From: Streptomyces fagopyri
GTDB lineage: Bacteria > Actinomycetota > Actinomycetes > Streptomycetales > Streptomycetaceae
NCBI RefSeq assembly: GCF_009498275.1
Contig: NZ_CP045643.1
Coordinates: 2,294,001 to 2,358,000, forward strand
Direction: 5' to 3'
DNA length: 64,000 bases
Positions 50,779 to 59,430 of the stretch are shown here, in pieces. The notes under the pieces are model-generated. The model did not search any database, was not told the DNA's origin, and saw only the letters and a list, made by a program, of their open reading frames with translations. Made by a program: the position numbers and the translations under genes. How positions within the stretch are numbered: the first letter of the stretch is position 1; every line of letters begins with the position of its first letter.

Positions 50779-52071
50779 TCACCCGCCCCACGGCAACCAC
50801 GCCCGCACCTCGAACCCCCCGTCCCCCTCCACCCCGTGCGACAACCGCCCACCCGCGAGAGCCGCACGCTCGGTCAACCCGATCAGCCCCTGCCCGGAAC
50901 CCGGCACGTGCGGCACCTCTCCCGACGGTGCCGGATTGCGCACGGTCACGGTCAGCCCGTCCCCGAACCCACCCGAGACGCGGACGGTGACCTCCGCACC
51001 CGGCGCGTGCTTACGGGCGTTGGTCAGCCCTTCCTGGGCGATGCGGTAGGCGGTGCGACCGATGGAGGCCGGCACCCCCGCGGGGTCGACGACGAGGAGA
51101 TCGAGGACCACCTTCATGCCCGCCTCCCGCGACTCGGCGACCAGCGCGTCGACGGCCGCGAGCGTCGGCTGCGGCCGCCCCGCGTCATCGGCGTCACCCG
51201 CCCGCAGTACGCCGATGATCTCCCGCAGGTCCTGAAGCGCCTCGTGCGCGCTCTCCCGGATCACCCCGGCGGCCCGCGCGACCTCCTCGCGGGGCGCGTC
51301 CGGCCGGAACTCGAGGGCCCCGGCATGCACGCTCAGCAGCGTCAGCCGGTGGGCCAGCACGTCGTGCATCTCGCGCGCGATGGCCTCACGGGCCAGTCGC
51401 TGCGCCTGCTCGGCCCGCAGCGCGGCCTCCGTCTCGGCCCGCCGCGCCCGGTCCCGCAGACTCAGCATGAGCTGCCGCTTGGACCGTACGAACATGCCCC
51501 AGCCGACCACCGCGGCGGTCAGCAGCGCGGTGACCAGCACCGCGGCGAGGTAGGGAAGATCGGGGTCGGGGCGCAGCCAGAAGTAGGCGGGGAGCAGGGC
51601 GAGCTGGCTGCCCGCGACCCACGCCACGTAAGGGAACGGCCGGTGCGCGGCGAGGGTGAAGAGGGCGACCAGCCCGGCGCCGCCCGCCGTGTTCGAGATC
51701 ATTCCGACGGGGATCATCGCCAGGGCCAGCCCCAGCGGCCAGCGCCGGCGCAGCCAGACCGCGGCGCAGGCGAGCGCGCCGATCCACTGGTCGGCGACGG
51801 CCAGGCCGTCGGGGATGTTCGGGTCACTCGTCAGCGTGTCCGCGGCGAGCACTCCGATGACGACGGCCAGCAGGAACCATCCGAAGTCGACGATCCAGTC
51901 GCGCACGGTTCGCCGGGGCCGCCCGCCCTCGGTGCTCTGTCCGGGGTCGAGTTCGGCGATCACCGCCGAGGGCAGCAGCCAGCGCCGCCCGGGCAGGAGC
52001 AGCGTCGGGGGCACGGGCAGCCCCGGCGCGGACAGGTTTCCCGGTATGTGCGGCGGACGGTCAGCGGTCAC
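50779..52071 (-). CDS. Membrane histidine kinase (NarX/DesK-type, HisKA_3)
   Basis: A 430-residue sensor kinase from GTG 52071. Five hydrophobic segments (for example WFLLAVVIGVLAADTL, LGLALAMIPVGMISN and LAAVLVTALLTAAVVGWGMF) occupy residues 60-210. A short coiled linker leads to the H-box IAREMHDVLAHRLTLL with histidine near residue 235. N- and G-boxes are in AYRIAQEGLTNARKHAPG and GSGQGLIGLTERAAL. There is no large external sensor domain, so it may sense the membrane itself. It is the likely partner of the response regulator at 48409-49080. The start region is uncertain because no strong ribosome site is present. Confidence 0.9.
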   Translation of the reverse strand: MTADRPPHIPGNLSAPGLPVPPTLLLPGRRWLLPSAVIAELDPGQSTEGGRPRRTVRDWIVDFGWFLLAVVIGVLAADTLTSDPNIPDGLAVADQWIGALACAAVWLRRRWPLGLALAMIPVGMISNTAGGAGLVALFTLAAHRPFPYVAWVAGSQLALLPAYFWLRPDPDLPYLAAVLVTALLTAAVVGWGMFVRSKRQLMLSLRDRARRAETEAALRAEQAQRLAREAIAREMHDVLAHRLTLLSVHAGALEFRPDAPREEVARAAGVIRESAHEALQDLREIIGVLRAGDADDAGRPQPTLAAVDALVAESREAGMKVVLDLLVVDPAGVPASIGRTAYRIAQEGLTNARKHAPGAEVTVRVSGGFGDGLTVTVRNPAPSGEVPHVPGSGQGLIGLTERAALAGGRLSHGVEGDGGFEVRAWLPWGG

Positions 52072-52194
52072 GGTCGACAAATCTACGCAGTCGGATCCGC
52101 CGCGCGCCTCTCCCTCCCGCCATCTGCGACCAAAGTCGCGGAGACGAGGACTTTCGTCCCTGCTGCTCGCCCCGGCCGCCCGTCCCGGCGCACG

Positions 52195-52242
52195 GGACGC
52201 AGGCCGCCCGCGAGGGTGGGGCCTCGCGGGCGGCCTGCGTCC
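52195..52242. terminator. Very strong 21-bp perfect hairpin
   Basis: Bases 52195-52215 are perfectly complementary to 52222-52242 with a six-base loop (GTGGGG). It lies in the 296-bp gap downstream of the RNase gene and upstream of the kinase gene, both leftward, so it should terminate RNase transcription. The rest of the gap (52072-52367) shows no gene. Confidence 0.85.
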
Positions 52243-52367
52243 TCGACGGTCACGAGAGCCGAGCGCGGCGCACTCGTCGCGCTCGCCCTCTCCTTCACGC
52301 CGTGCGCCCCCGCCGGGAGTCCGGCCGAGCACGGACCGGACCTCCGGGACGGCGGGTCACCCTCGGA

Positions 52368-52760
52368 TCAGCAGCCGAAGTTGATCAGCTTGAACGTGAC
52401 GTAGTGGTCCGAGGTGTAATAGTCCTCCCGCGTCTTCTTACCGGTCACGACGCGCTTGGCGCCACGCGTCGGGGAGCCCGGCGTGATGACGGTGTACTCG
52501 TGGTAGTAGCTGGCGGACTGGGCGGGCAGGACACCCTCGCGGTTCTGGAAGACGACCCCGTCCTGCGGGTACGGGAAGGGGCCTCCAGAGGCGATCAGGT
52601 CCAGCGTGTCGTGCGCCTGCGACGGCAGTGCGCCGTAGCAGACGCTTCCTACGGCGGTCGCCGCGGCGTCGGCGGGGACGACCCCGCTCCCGCCGATGAG
52701 CAGCGCGGACATGAGAGCGACCAGGGAACCGGTGCGAGTGATTCGTGGGGGGAATCTCAT
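52368..52760 (-). CDS. Secreted guanyl-specific ribonuclease (RNase Sa/N1 family)
   Basis: A 130-residue precursor. A signal peptide (MRFPPRITRTGSLVALMSAL, cleavage near ADA-AAT) precedes a mature enzyme collinear with RNase Sa. Catalytic E88 (YYHEYTVITPG), R99 and R103 (TRGAKR) and H119 (TSDHYVTF) are conserved, as is the disulfide pair C41-C130. It cleaves single-stranded RNA after guanosine outside the cell. Such RNases are toxic inside cells and are usually countered by barstar-like inhibitors; none is encoded next to it. A promoter with TTGACA elements lies upstream and a strong hairpin downstream, so it is monocistronic. Confidence 0.95.
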   Translation of the reverse strand: MRFPPRITRTGSLVALMSALLIGGSGVVPADAAATAVGSVCYGALPSQAHDTLDLIASGGPFPYPQDGVVFQNREGVLPAQSASYYHEYTVITPGSPTRGAKRVVTGKKTREDYYTSDHYVTFKLINFGC

Positions 52761-52786
52761 GACCCTAGGATGACGCGCGTAGACCA

Positions 52787-52803
52787 TGACATGTCAATGT
52801 CAA
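52787..52803 (-). promoter_or_regulatory. Tandem TTGACA boxes and palindrome upstream of the RNase gene
   Basis: On the lower strand TTGACA occurs at 52803-52798 and again at 52797-52792. The second is part of a perfect palindrome TGACATGTCA (52787-52796). They lie 32-43 bases before ATG 52760, fitting a -35 for a very short-leader transcript, with CATCCT or TCATCC as a weak -10. Confidence 0.45.
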
Positions 52804-52846
52804 GGTCGATGATTTCTCCCGCCGAGTCCGATGAGTTTTCCGCGAG

Positions 52847-53752
52847 TTAACCTGCCGCCCGGCGTCCCCACACGGTCCCGGCGACGACGAGTGCGCCGCC
52901 CAGCAGCCCCACCGCGCCCAGCCGTTCGCCGCCCAGCGCGATGCCCGCGGCGGCGGCCCACAGCGGCTCGGTGCCGAGCAGCAGACCGACCCGGGACGGC
53001 GAGGTCCGGCGCACGGCCCACATCTGCACGAAGAAGGCGAAAAGAGTACAGAACACGGCGAGGAACAGCAGCCCGGCCCACTCCCGTGCCCCGAAGTCGG
53101 CGGCCACACCCCAGGGCGTGGTGCCGGCACCGGTCGACAGCAGCGCGAACACGACCACCGCGGTGCCCAGTTGCACCGTGGTCAGCGGCAGCGCGCCGGC
53201 GCCCCGGACCGCCTTGCTGCGGGACATGACGAGTACGTGCACGGTCCGGGCGACGGCCGCGAGCAGCATCAGCAGATCGCCCGGCGAGGGCCGGGTGAAG
53301 CCGCCGCTCTGGGTCAGCAGGACCACGCCGAGTACGGAGATCCCGGCCGCGGCGAGGAAGGGGCGGGCGGGCCGGACACGGGTCACGGCGGCCTCGGCGA
53401 GCGGGGTGAAGATCATGGTGAGACTGATGACGAGGCCCGCGTTGGTCGCCGAGGTGTGCACGACGCCGTAGGTCTCCAGAAGGAAGATCCCGCTCAGGAT
53501 CAGGCCCAGCGTCGCGCCCCCGCGCCACTGCGCGGCGCTCAGCGCGCGCAGGGAACGCCGTCCCGCCACGACCAGTACCGGCAGCGCGACGGCGAAGCGC
53601 AGCACCAGTACGGCGATCACCGTGCGCGCGGTGGTGACGTCCTTGGCCGCGAGATAACTGGCTCCCCAGACCGCCGCCACGAGCAGCAGGGGCAGGTCGG
53701 TGAGCCACGCGCGGCGCGGCGCGAGCGCGCCGGGGGCGGCGATCGTCGACAT
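52847..53752 (-). CDS. EamA/DMT-family transporter
   Basis: A 301-residue inner-membrane protein with ten hydrophobic segments in two EamA repeats. The first is residues 17-145 (DLPLLLVAAVWGASYLAAKD, TNAGLVISLTMIFTPLAEAA) and the second residues 155-295 (FLAVFCTLFAFFVQMWAVRR, GLLLGTEPLWAAAAGIALGG). Members export amino acids, metabolites or drugs; direction and substrate cannot be told. It is monocistronic and divergent from corA across 312 bp. Confidence 0.9.
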   Translation of the reverse strand: MSTIAAPGALAPRRAWLTDLPLLLVAAVWGASYLAAKDVTTARTVIAVLVLRFAVALPVLVVAGRRSLRALSAAQWRGGATLGLILSGIFLLETYGVVHTSATNAGLVISLTMIFTPLAEAAVTRVRPARPFLAAAGISVLGVVLLTQSGGFTRPSPGDLLMLLAAVARTVHVLVMSRSKAVRGAGALPLTTVQLGTAVVVFALLSTGAGTTPWGVAADFGAREWAGLLFLAVFCTLFAFFVQMWAVRRTSPSRVGLLLGTEPLWAAAAGIALGGERLGAVGLLGGALVVAGTVWGRRAAG

Positions 53753-54064
53753 GGGCGAGGTCTCCTGCGGGGCGGCGCGGGCGTGGAGACGACACCGGCT
53801 CTCACGGGGGAACGATCACCGTACCGGCGGGAATGCGTGAGGGCTACAGGTTTCGCCCCCACCCGCCGTCCGCCGCCCTCCCACGTGCCCCAGTACCGCT
53901 ACCGCCCTGCCGACCTGCCACCTGCGCTCGCGTCCCGGGACACGGCAGGTTCCCGGGTCGGCCGCGCGCGGCGCCTCCGGCGGTAGTGTGCGGTGGACGG
54001 TGCGGTTTGCACATGCCGAGGCGTCCTGCGTCGTGACCGGGCATGTCATCCACGGTGAGGGACG
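53753..54064. other. 312-bp divergent intergenic region before corA
   Basis: Promoters for the EamA gene and corA must lie here. TAGTGT at 53984-53989 is a possible rightward -10 but has no convincing -35. No Mg-sensing leader (M-box) sequence or helix could be recognised. No gene supported. Confidence 0.5.
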
Positions 54065-55069
54065 ATGATCGTATCGGTGGTGTCGATGCCGGAGGGCGTC
54101 GTCGTGCGGACGGACCTGTCGGAAGCGCGCGGGCGTCTCACGGCCCCCGGTTTCGTGATCGTGGACATCGACCAGGAGGACGATCCCCCGCCCGAAGGCC
54201 ACCCCCTGTCGCGTCGGCTCGGACTGGACGCCGAGATCTGGGAGTGGATCGGCGAACGGCAGGAGCACGTGCGCGCCGACTACCGGGAGGGCGCGGCCGC
54301 GGGCATCGTCCCCGTGGTCTGCGGCGACCGGATCGTCTACGTCCAGATCCACGCGGACGAGGAGCACCTGATCACGGTTCACCGCGGGCCCGTCGAACTG
54401 ATCGACACCTTCGTCGAGCGGCTGCGGCACGACCGGCCCACCGACGCGGTCACCGCGCTGTTCCTGATCCTGCAAGGCGTCCTGGAGAGCTTTCGCCGGG
54501 CCGTCACCGAGGCCCACCTGGAGGTCGAGGACCTGGAGGAGGCGATGTTCGAGGAACGCCGGCCGCAGCACGCCGAGAGGCTGGCCCTGCTGCGGCGGCG
54601 CGCCGCCCAGCTGCACCGCGTGTTCCTGCCCTACGCCTCGGTCGTCCAGGAGATCCTGGTACGCCGGAGGATGACCAACCACGCCATCCCCGAGGAGCGG
54701 CTGGCGATGAACCAGTTGCACGAGCACACGGTGCAGTTGGTGCTGCTGGAGATCGAGTCGCTGCGGGACGCGACCCGGCGCGCGGCCGGCAGTTACGCGT
54801 CGATCGTCGCCGATCAGCAGAACCTCGTGATCAACAGACTCACCGTCGTCTCGATGATCTTCTTGCCGCTGTCGTTCCTGACCGGGTTCTTCGGCATGAA
54901 CTTCAACTTCCTGACCAACCGCCTCACGACCGAGGACTCCTTCCTGGCGCTCGGCCTGGGTCTGCAGGCGGCCTCCGTGGTCGCCGCGCTCTACTACGTG
55001 CTGTACCGCACGCACTGGCGGCAGCTCAGGGACAGCCGCTCCCACGGCACCGACAACGACGAGGCCTGA
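54065..55069 (+). CDS. corA: CorA-family magnesium/divalent-cation transporter
   Basis: A 334-residue channel. A large cytoplasmic alpha/beta domain precedes a long helix with coiled-coil character (residues about 145-255). TM1 is at about 256-276, ending in the diagnostic G277-M278-N279, then TM2 at about 293-313 and a basic, short C-terminus. It forms pentamers that admit Mg2+, Co2+ or Ni2+ across the cytoplasmic membrane. ATG 54065 follows GAGGGA closely; a methionine seven codons on is an alternative start. It is monocistronic and convergent with the allantoicase gene. Confidence 0.93.
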   Translation: MIVSVVSMPEGVVVRTDLSEARGRLTAPGFVIVDIDQEDDPPPEGHPLSRRLGLDAEIWEWIGERQEHVRADYREGAAAGIVPVVCGDRIVYVQIHADEEHLITVHRGPVELIDTFVERLRHDRPTDAVTALFLILQGVLESFRRAVTEAHLEVEDLEEAMFEERRPQHAERLALLRRRAAQLHRVFLPYASVVQEILVRRRMTNHAIPEERLAMNQLHEHTVQLVLLEIESLRDATRRAAGSYASIVADQQNLVINRLTVVSMIFLPLSFLTGFFGMNFNFLTNRLTTEDSFLALGLGLQAASVVAALYYVLYRTHWRQLRDSRSHGTDNDEA

Positions 55070-55232
55070 CGCCCCACGGCCGGCCCCGCGCGCGGCCGCG
55101 TCGGCCCGCGGGCACCGGGCGTGACGCACCGCGACGCCTCCGGCTGACGCAGGCGGGGCGCGTCCCGCAACAACGGCCCGCGACGCGTCCGGCACGACAA
55201 CGCCGGTCCGCTGCGCGTCCGGCCGGCCTGCC

Positions 55233-56348
55233 TCAGCCGCCGAGCTCCTGGTACCTGGCCGCCAGATCCGCCGTCCCCTCCGGCGTCAGTGAGCCGAAGA
55301 GCCGCAGCCGGGAGATGCCGCCGTCCGGGAAGATGTCCACGCGCGCGTGGGTGCCCACGGCCGGGGCGGTGAGCGCGAAGCGGTGGTTGGTGTCGGGCTG
55401 GAGGCGGGTACGGGGGACGATCTCCCTCCACTCGCCGTCCTCGCCGTCCCGTACCGACACCGACGCCCAGCCCGCGCTGTTGCCCTTCAGGTACGCCGTG
55501 TCGACCTCCAGGGCACGGATCTCGGACCGGGCGACGAGCCGGTAGCGGATCCAGTCGTGCCCGGTGTCACGGCGGCGGCGCGTCTCCCAGCCGTCGTCCA
55601 TCTTGCGGGAGCGCCCCGGCTGGATGGTGTTGGTCGCGGGCGAGTAGAAGCGGTCGGAGGCGTCCTCGGCCAGGCCGCCGTTCTCCAGGGCGACGACGTC
55701 GAAGGTGCCGAGCGCGGCGAGCCACGCCGGGTCGGGGACGACCTCGCCGTGGACCCGCAGGCGCGCGATGCCGCCGTCGGGGTGCTGGTTGACGCGCAGA
55801 TGCGTGAAGCGCTGTTCCACGTCGACGGCGAATCCGTTCGCCGCGTGGCCGCCGACCGCCGTGCGCGGGACGAGGGTCGTCCACTTCACCTCGTCCGCCA
55901 GCAGTTCCCGCGGCGACGGGGAGCCGGGCATCGACACGCCCTCGACCGACACCGCCTGCGGGTGGTTGCCGCGGAAGTGGGCCGTGTCGACGACGATGCC
56001 GCGGATCACGCCGGGCGCGCCGAGCCGCACCAGGGCCCAGTCGTGGTCCTCGGCCGTCGGCCACGGGTGGTCGGCCGAGGCGCCGCGCCTGCGGCGGGTC
56101 TCCCAGCCGTCCATGATCTTGCCCTTGTGCCCGAAGTGCTCGGGGTCGAACTCGGCGCGCCCGGACCCGAGGAGGTTCTCCCGTTCGGCGAAGAACTCGT
56201 CGTTGGCGGCGACGACACCCGCGCCGAGCCGCCGGTCCGCGAGGTCGGTGTCCCGCGCGAACGGGAACTCGGCGGTGCGGTAGTCGGCGTACGGGTCGCC
56301 GCCGCCGTAGGGGTTCGCGTCGCCGGTGAAGCGGGGAATCGCCGTCAC
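55233..56348 (-). CDS. alc: Allantoicase
   Basis: A 371-residue enzyme that hydrolyses allantoate to ureidoglycolate and urea. Two homologous jelly-roll halves are visible through the repeated signature: KIMDGWETRRRRG with DTAHFRGNHPQAVSVEG in the first, and KMDDGWETRRRRD with DTAYLKGNSAGWASVSV in the second. The GTG at 56348 begins TAIPRFTGDANPYGGGDPYA, typical of the family; upstream in-frame sequence is a low-complexity Ala/Pro stretch derived from repeats and is not included. It lies 168 bp after allantoinase on the same strand, so they likely form one operon under the IclR regulator. Confidence 0.93.
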   Translation of the reverse strand: MTAIPRFTGDANPYGGGDPYADYRTAEFPFARDTDLADRRLGAGVVAANDEFFAERENLLGSGRAEFDPEHFGHKGKIMDGWETRRRRGASADHPWPTAEDHDWALVRLGAPGVIRGIVVDTAHFRGNHPQAVSVEGVSMPGSPSPRELLADEVKWTTLVPRTAVGGHAANGFAVDVEQRFTHLRVNQHPDGGIARLRVHGEVVPDPAWLAALGTFDVVALENGGLAEDASDRFYSPATNTIQPGRSRKMDDGWETRRRRDTGHDWIRYRLVARSEIRALEVDTAYLKGNSAGWASVSVRDGEDGEWREIVPRTRLQPDTNHRFALTAPAVGTHARVDIFPDGGISRLRLFGSLTPEGTADLAARYQELGG

Positions 56349-56516
56349 GATGATCAGGTCTGCCTTTCGGGAGTCGGCCGGTGCGGACGCACGTGCGGGT
56401 GCGGGTGCCGGTACATCGGGTGCGGATACATCGGGTGCCGGCACGACAACCGGTGCCGGTACGCCACGTGGTCGCGGATGACCACAGCGGGTGTGGCCGG
56501 CTGGGGAGTCACGGAA

Positions 56517-57866
56517 CTACGGGTGCCGGGAGAGGAGTTCACCGGCGGGGTCGGTGAACCGGCCCTCGGACATGACGCGTCGGCCGCGCAGCCAGGTCGA
56601 CTTCACGACCCCGCTGAGGGTCTTGCCCGCGTAGGCCGTGACCGGGTTGCGGTGTTCCAGCGCGGCGGGATCGACGGTGAACGTCTCGTCGGGCGCGAGG
56701 ACGGCGAAGTCGGCGTCGTGGCCCGCCAGGACGGCTCCCTTGCGGTGGTCGAGGCCGACCAGCCGCGCCGTACGGGTGGACATCCAGCGGACGACGTCCT
56801 CCAGGTCGTGGCCGCGCCTGCGGGCCTCGGTCCAGACGGCCGGCAGGCTCAGTTGCAGGCCTGAGACCCCTCCCCACGCGGTGGCGAAGTCGTCCGTCTT
56901 CAGGTCGGCCGTCGACGGCGAGTGGTCGGTGACGACACAGTCGATCGTGCCGTCGGCCAGCGCCTGCCACAGGAGGTCCTGGTTCGCGGCCTCGCGGATG
57001 GGCGGGCAGCACTTGAACTCGGAGGCGCCGTCCGGGACTTCCTCGGCGGTGAGCGTGAGGTAGTGCGGGCAGGTCTCCACGGTGAGCCGGACGCCCTCGG
57101 CCTTCGCCGCGGCGATCAGGGGCAGCGCACCGGAGGACGACAGATGCAGTACGTGGACGCGCGCGTCGAGGCGCCGGGCCTGCGCGACGAGGTTCCCGAC
57201 GGCGGTGTTCTCGGCGTCGCGCGGGCGTGAGGCGAGGAAGTCGGCGTACCGTCGGCCGCCCTTGTGGGGGGCGGCGTCCAGATGGTGCGGGTCCTCGGCG
57301 TGGACGATCAGCAGGCCGCCGAACCCGGAGATCTCGGCGAGGGACCGGGCGAGCCGGTCCTGGTCGAGCTCCGGGAACTCCTCCACGCCGGACGGCGACA
57401 GGAAGGCCTTGAAGCCGAACACACCGGCGTCGTGCAGGGGGCGCAGGTCCTTGACGTTGTCGGGCAGGGCGCCGCCCCAGAACCCGACGTCGACATGCGC
57501 CTTGGAGCGCGCGACGTCCCGTTTGGTACGGAGGTGGTCGACCGTCGTCGTCGGCGGGAGGGAGTTCAGCGGCATGTCGACGATCGTGGTGATGCCGCCC
57601 GCCGCGGCGGCGCGTGTCGCCGTCCAGAAGCCCTCCCACTCCGTGCGGCCGGGATCGTTGACATGCACGTGGGTGTCGACGAGGCCGGGAAGGAGGACGT
57701 CGTCGCCGAAGTCCTCCAGACGGGCGCCGGCCGGCACCTCGGCGTCGTGCGGGAGCACCGCCGTGATCCTGCCCCCGGCGACCGCGACCGACGCGGCACG
57801 CGTTCCCTCGGGAGTGATGACACGCGTCGAGCGCAGCATCAGTTCGACCCATCCGACCTCGGACAC
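56517..57866 (-). CDS. allB: Allantoinase
   Basis: A 449-residue amidohydrolase that opens the allantoin ring to allantoate. Metal-binding sites: [15 protein letters not shown] (HxH), the lysine for carbamylation in [32 protein letters not shown], and the aspartate in [10 protein letters not shown]. The GTG at 57866 has GAGGGG five bases upstream. The TTCC-N7-GGAA operator lies 48 bases before this start. It is divergent from the IclR gene and followed by allantoicase. Standard size and all catalytic residues present, so distinct from the hydantoinase at 2-3 kb. Confidence 0.94.
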   Translation of the reverse strand: MSEVGWVELMLRSTRVITPEGTRAASVAVAGGRITAVLPHDAEVPAGARLEDFGDDVLLPGLVDTHVHVNDPGRTEWEGFWTATRAAAAGGITTIVDMPLNSLPPTTTVDHLRTKRDVARSKAHVDVGFWGGALPDNVKDLRPLHDAGVFGFKAFLSPSGVEEFPELDQDRLARSLAEISGFGGLLIVHAEDPHHLDAAPHKGGRRYADFLASRPRDAENTAVGNLVAQARRLDARVHVLHLSSSGALPLIAAAKAEGVRLTVETCPHYLTLTAEEVPDGASEFKCCPPIREAANQDLLWQALADGTIDCVVTDHSPSTADLKTDDFATAWGGVSGLQLSLPAVWTEARRRGHDLEDVVRWMSTRTARLVGLDHRKGAVLAGHDADFAVLAPDETFTVDPAALEHRNPVTAYAGKTLSGVVKSTWLRGRRVMSEGRFTDPAGELLSRHP

Positions 57867-57913
57867 CCGGACCCCTCTCTCCGCCGCTGTCGCCTTCCGG
57901 TACCGCTGTTCAC

Positions 57914-57945
57914 TTCCACGCAACGGAATTCAACGTTCTGTTGAA
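57914..57945. promoter_or_regulatory. IclR (AllR-type) operator upstream of allantoinase
   Basis: TTCC-ACGCAAC-GGAA (57914-57928) is immediately followed by TTCAA-CGTTCTG-TTGAA (57929-57945), two adjoining inverted repeats, 48-79 bases before the allantoinase start. The first matches operators before the IclR gene and malate synthase. Confidence 0.65.
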
Positions 57946-58020
57946 AGAGTCTTCACTCCCGCCCTCCCGCCGTCAAGAGCGCGCGCGGGCCGCCACTCCC
58001 GACGCGGACACCCTGGATGT

Positions 58021-58056
58021 TTCCGCACAATGGAAATAGACTTCCACAAAGCAGAA
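58021..58056. promoter_or_regulatory. IclR (AllR-type) dual operator upstream of its own gene
   Basis: TTCC-GCACAAT-GGAA (58021-58035), flanked to TTTCC/GGAAA, is followed exactly 21 bp later by TTCC-ACAAAGC-AGAA (58042-58056). The same dual arrangement and 21-bp offset precedes malate synthase at 62134-62169. Confidence 0.65.
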
Positions 58057-58136
58057 CGCAGCCACGCGCCACCGAAGAGTCAACCGACACCCGGGTACGC
58101 TGCATCACTGCCTGTCAGCCTCGAAAGGACCGCGCC

Positions 58137-58952
58137 GTGCCGACGTCCCGCGCCAGCGACGCCCCAGCGCAAAACGCCTCCGCCAAGTCATCCGCGCCGA
58201 GCGGTGGTGTCCAGTCCCTCGAGCGCGCCTTCGATCTGCTCGAACGCATGGCGGACGCCGGGGGCGAGGTCGGCCTGAGCGAGCTGTCCGCCAGCAGTGG
58301 ACTGCCGTTGCCCACCATTCACCGGCTGGTGCGCACGCTGGTGGCCTGCGGTTACGTACGCCAGCAGCCGAACCGCCGGTACGCGCTCGGCCCCCGGCTG
58401 ATCCGGCTCGGCGAGTCCGCGTCCCGGCTGCTCGGCACCTGGGCCCGCCCCTACCTCGCGCGGCTCGTCGAGGAGACCGGCGAGACCGCGAACATGGCGC
58501 TGCTCGACGGGGACGAGATCGTCTACGTGGCGCAGGTGCCCTCCAAGCACTCGATGCGCATGTTCACCGAGGTGGGCCGCCGGGTGCTGCCGCACTCGAC
58601 GGGCGTGGGCAAGGCGCTGCTCGCGAACACCCCGGCGGACGAGGTGCGCGCGCTGCTCGGCCGCACCGGCATGCCCGCCGCGACGGAGAAGACGATCACC
58701 ACTCCGGACGGTTTCCTCGCCGCGCTGGAGGAGGTCCGCCGGCTCGGCTACGCGGTCGACGACAACGAGCAGGAGATCGGCGTGCGCTGCCTCGCCGTCT
58801 CCGTCCCCGACTCCCCCACCGCCGCCGCCATCTCGATCTCCGGCCCCGCGGGCCGGGTCACCGAAGCGGCCACGGAGAAGATCGTCCCCGTGTTGCAGCA
58901 GGTCGCCGCCGAACTGTCGGAGGCCCTGGCCAGCTCCGGCCCGAACGCCTGA
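58137..58952 (+). CDS. allR: IclR-family transcriptional regulator of allantoin/glyoxylate genes (AllR-type)
   Basis: A 271-residue repressor starting at GTG 58137, with GAAAGGA seven bases upstream. A 25-residue Ala/Ser tail precedes the winged helix (VQSLERAFDLLERMADAGGE, LSASSGLPLPTIHRLVRTLV) and the IclR effector domain (NMALLDGDEIVYVAQVPSKH, VLPHSTGVGKALLANTPADE, GVRCLAVSVPDSPTAAAISI). It is divergent from allantoinase. AllR of S. coelicolor, as I recall, represses allantoin and glyoxylate genes with allantoate or glyoxylate as effectors. The shared operators here support the same regulon. Confidence 0.9.
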   Translation: MPTSRASDAPAQNASAKSSAPSGGVQSLERAFDLLERMADAGGEVGLSELSASSGLPLPTIHRLVRTLVACGYVRQQPNRRYALGPRLIRLGESASRLLGTWARPYLARLVEETGETANMALLDGDEIVYVAQVPSKHSMRMFTEVGRRVLPHSTGVGKALLANTPADEVRALLGRTGMPAATEKTITTPDGFLAALEEVRRLGYAVDDNEQEIGVRCLAVSVPDSPTAAAISISGPAGRVTEAATEKIVPVLQQVAAELSEALASSGPNA

Positions 58953-59018
58953 CCAAACCCGCCGTCCGGATCCGTGCCGGGCATACGCCACGACCGGCGC
59001 CCGGACCTTCCCGAGCCG

Positions 59019-59315
59019 TCACGACCCGTCGCACCGGTGCCGTGACGGCCGGCCCCCGCGCCCCGCGGCGAGCCCGCGCGACCACGCTCCGAGGGGCACC
59101 CCCGGCATCCGCTCCTCCTCGCGGCGCTGCATCTCACGCTCCTCGCGATCGGTGAAGCCGGGGTCGGTGAACCCGGAGTCGGTGAACCCGGAGTCGGTGA
59201 ACCCGGGGTCGGTGAAGCCGGGGTCGGTGAAGCCGGGGTCGGCAGGGCGGTGACCGGTGGGGCGGTGACCGCCACCGCTCCCCTGCCCCCCGACGGCTCC
59301 GCTGTCGACCGCCAT
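59019..59315 (-). CDS. Small protein with DPGFT pentapeptide repeats, function unknown
   Basis: A 98-residue gene, easily missed. GGGAG lies seven bases before ATG 59315 and third-position G/C is very high throughout, supporting coding. The sequence is a Gly-rich start (MAVDSGAVGGQGSGGGHRPT), six DPGFT/DSGFT repeats, an acidic helix (DREEREMQRREEERM) and a basic tail (SRGLAAGRGGRPSRHRCDG). No homologous family is recognised. It is transcribed divergently from the MocR gene and convergent with the IclR gene. Confidence 0.55.
   Translation of the reverse strand: MAVDSGAVGGQGSGGGHRPTGHRPADPGFTDPGFTDPGFTDSGFTDSGFTDPGFTDREEREMQRREEERMPGVPLGAWSRGLAAGRGGRPSRHRCDGS
59151..59240. repeat. Six tandem 15-bp units (GGTGAACCCGGAGTC-type)
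   Basis: Six consecutive 15-base units, differing at only two positions (GAA[G/C]CCGG[G/A]GTC), encode DPGFT or DSGFT on the lower strand. Confidence 0.9.
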
Positions 59316-59385
59316 CACTCCGCTCCCCTTCCCGCGCCTCCACATGGGCGCTGTGCCCGGGACTCCCCCGCGTCCCGCGAGTCTG

Positions 59386-59416
59386 TACGCTGATTGGCCT
59401 GCCCCACAGGGCCAAT
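59386..59416 (+). promoter_or_regulatory. -10 and inverted repeat upstream of the MocR gene
   Basis: TACGCT (59386-59391) is followed at once by a perfect inverted repeat ATTGGCC-N10-GGCCAAT (59393-59416) covering the expected start point, 15 bases before the start codon. The position suits autorepression by the MocR protein. Confidence 0.55.
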
Positions 59417-59430
59417 GCGAGGGAGTTGGC

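Noticed and set aside
53753..54064. Possible Mg2+-sensing riboswitch upstream of corA
   Set aside because: No M-box conserved blocks or stable leader fold could be found, and the predicted leader is not long enough to support the call.
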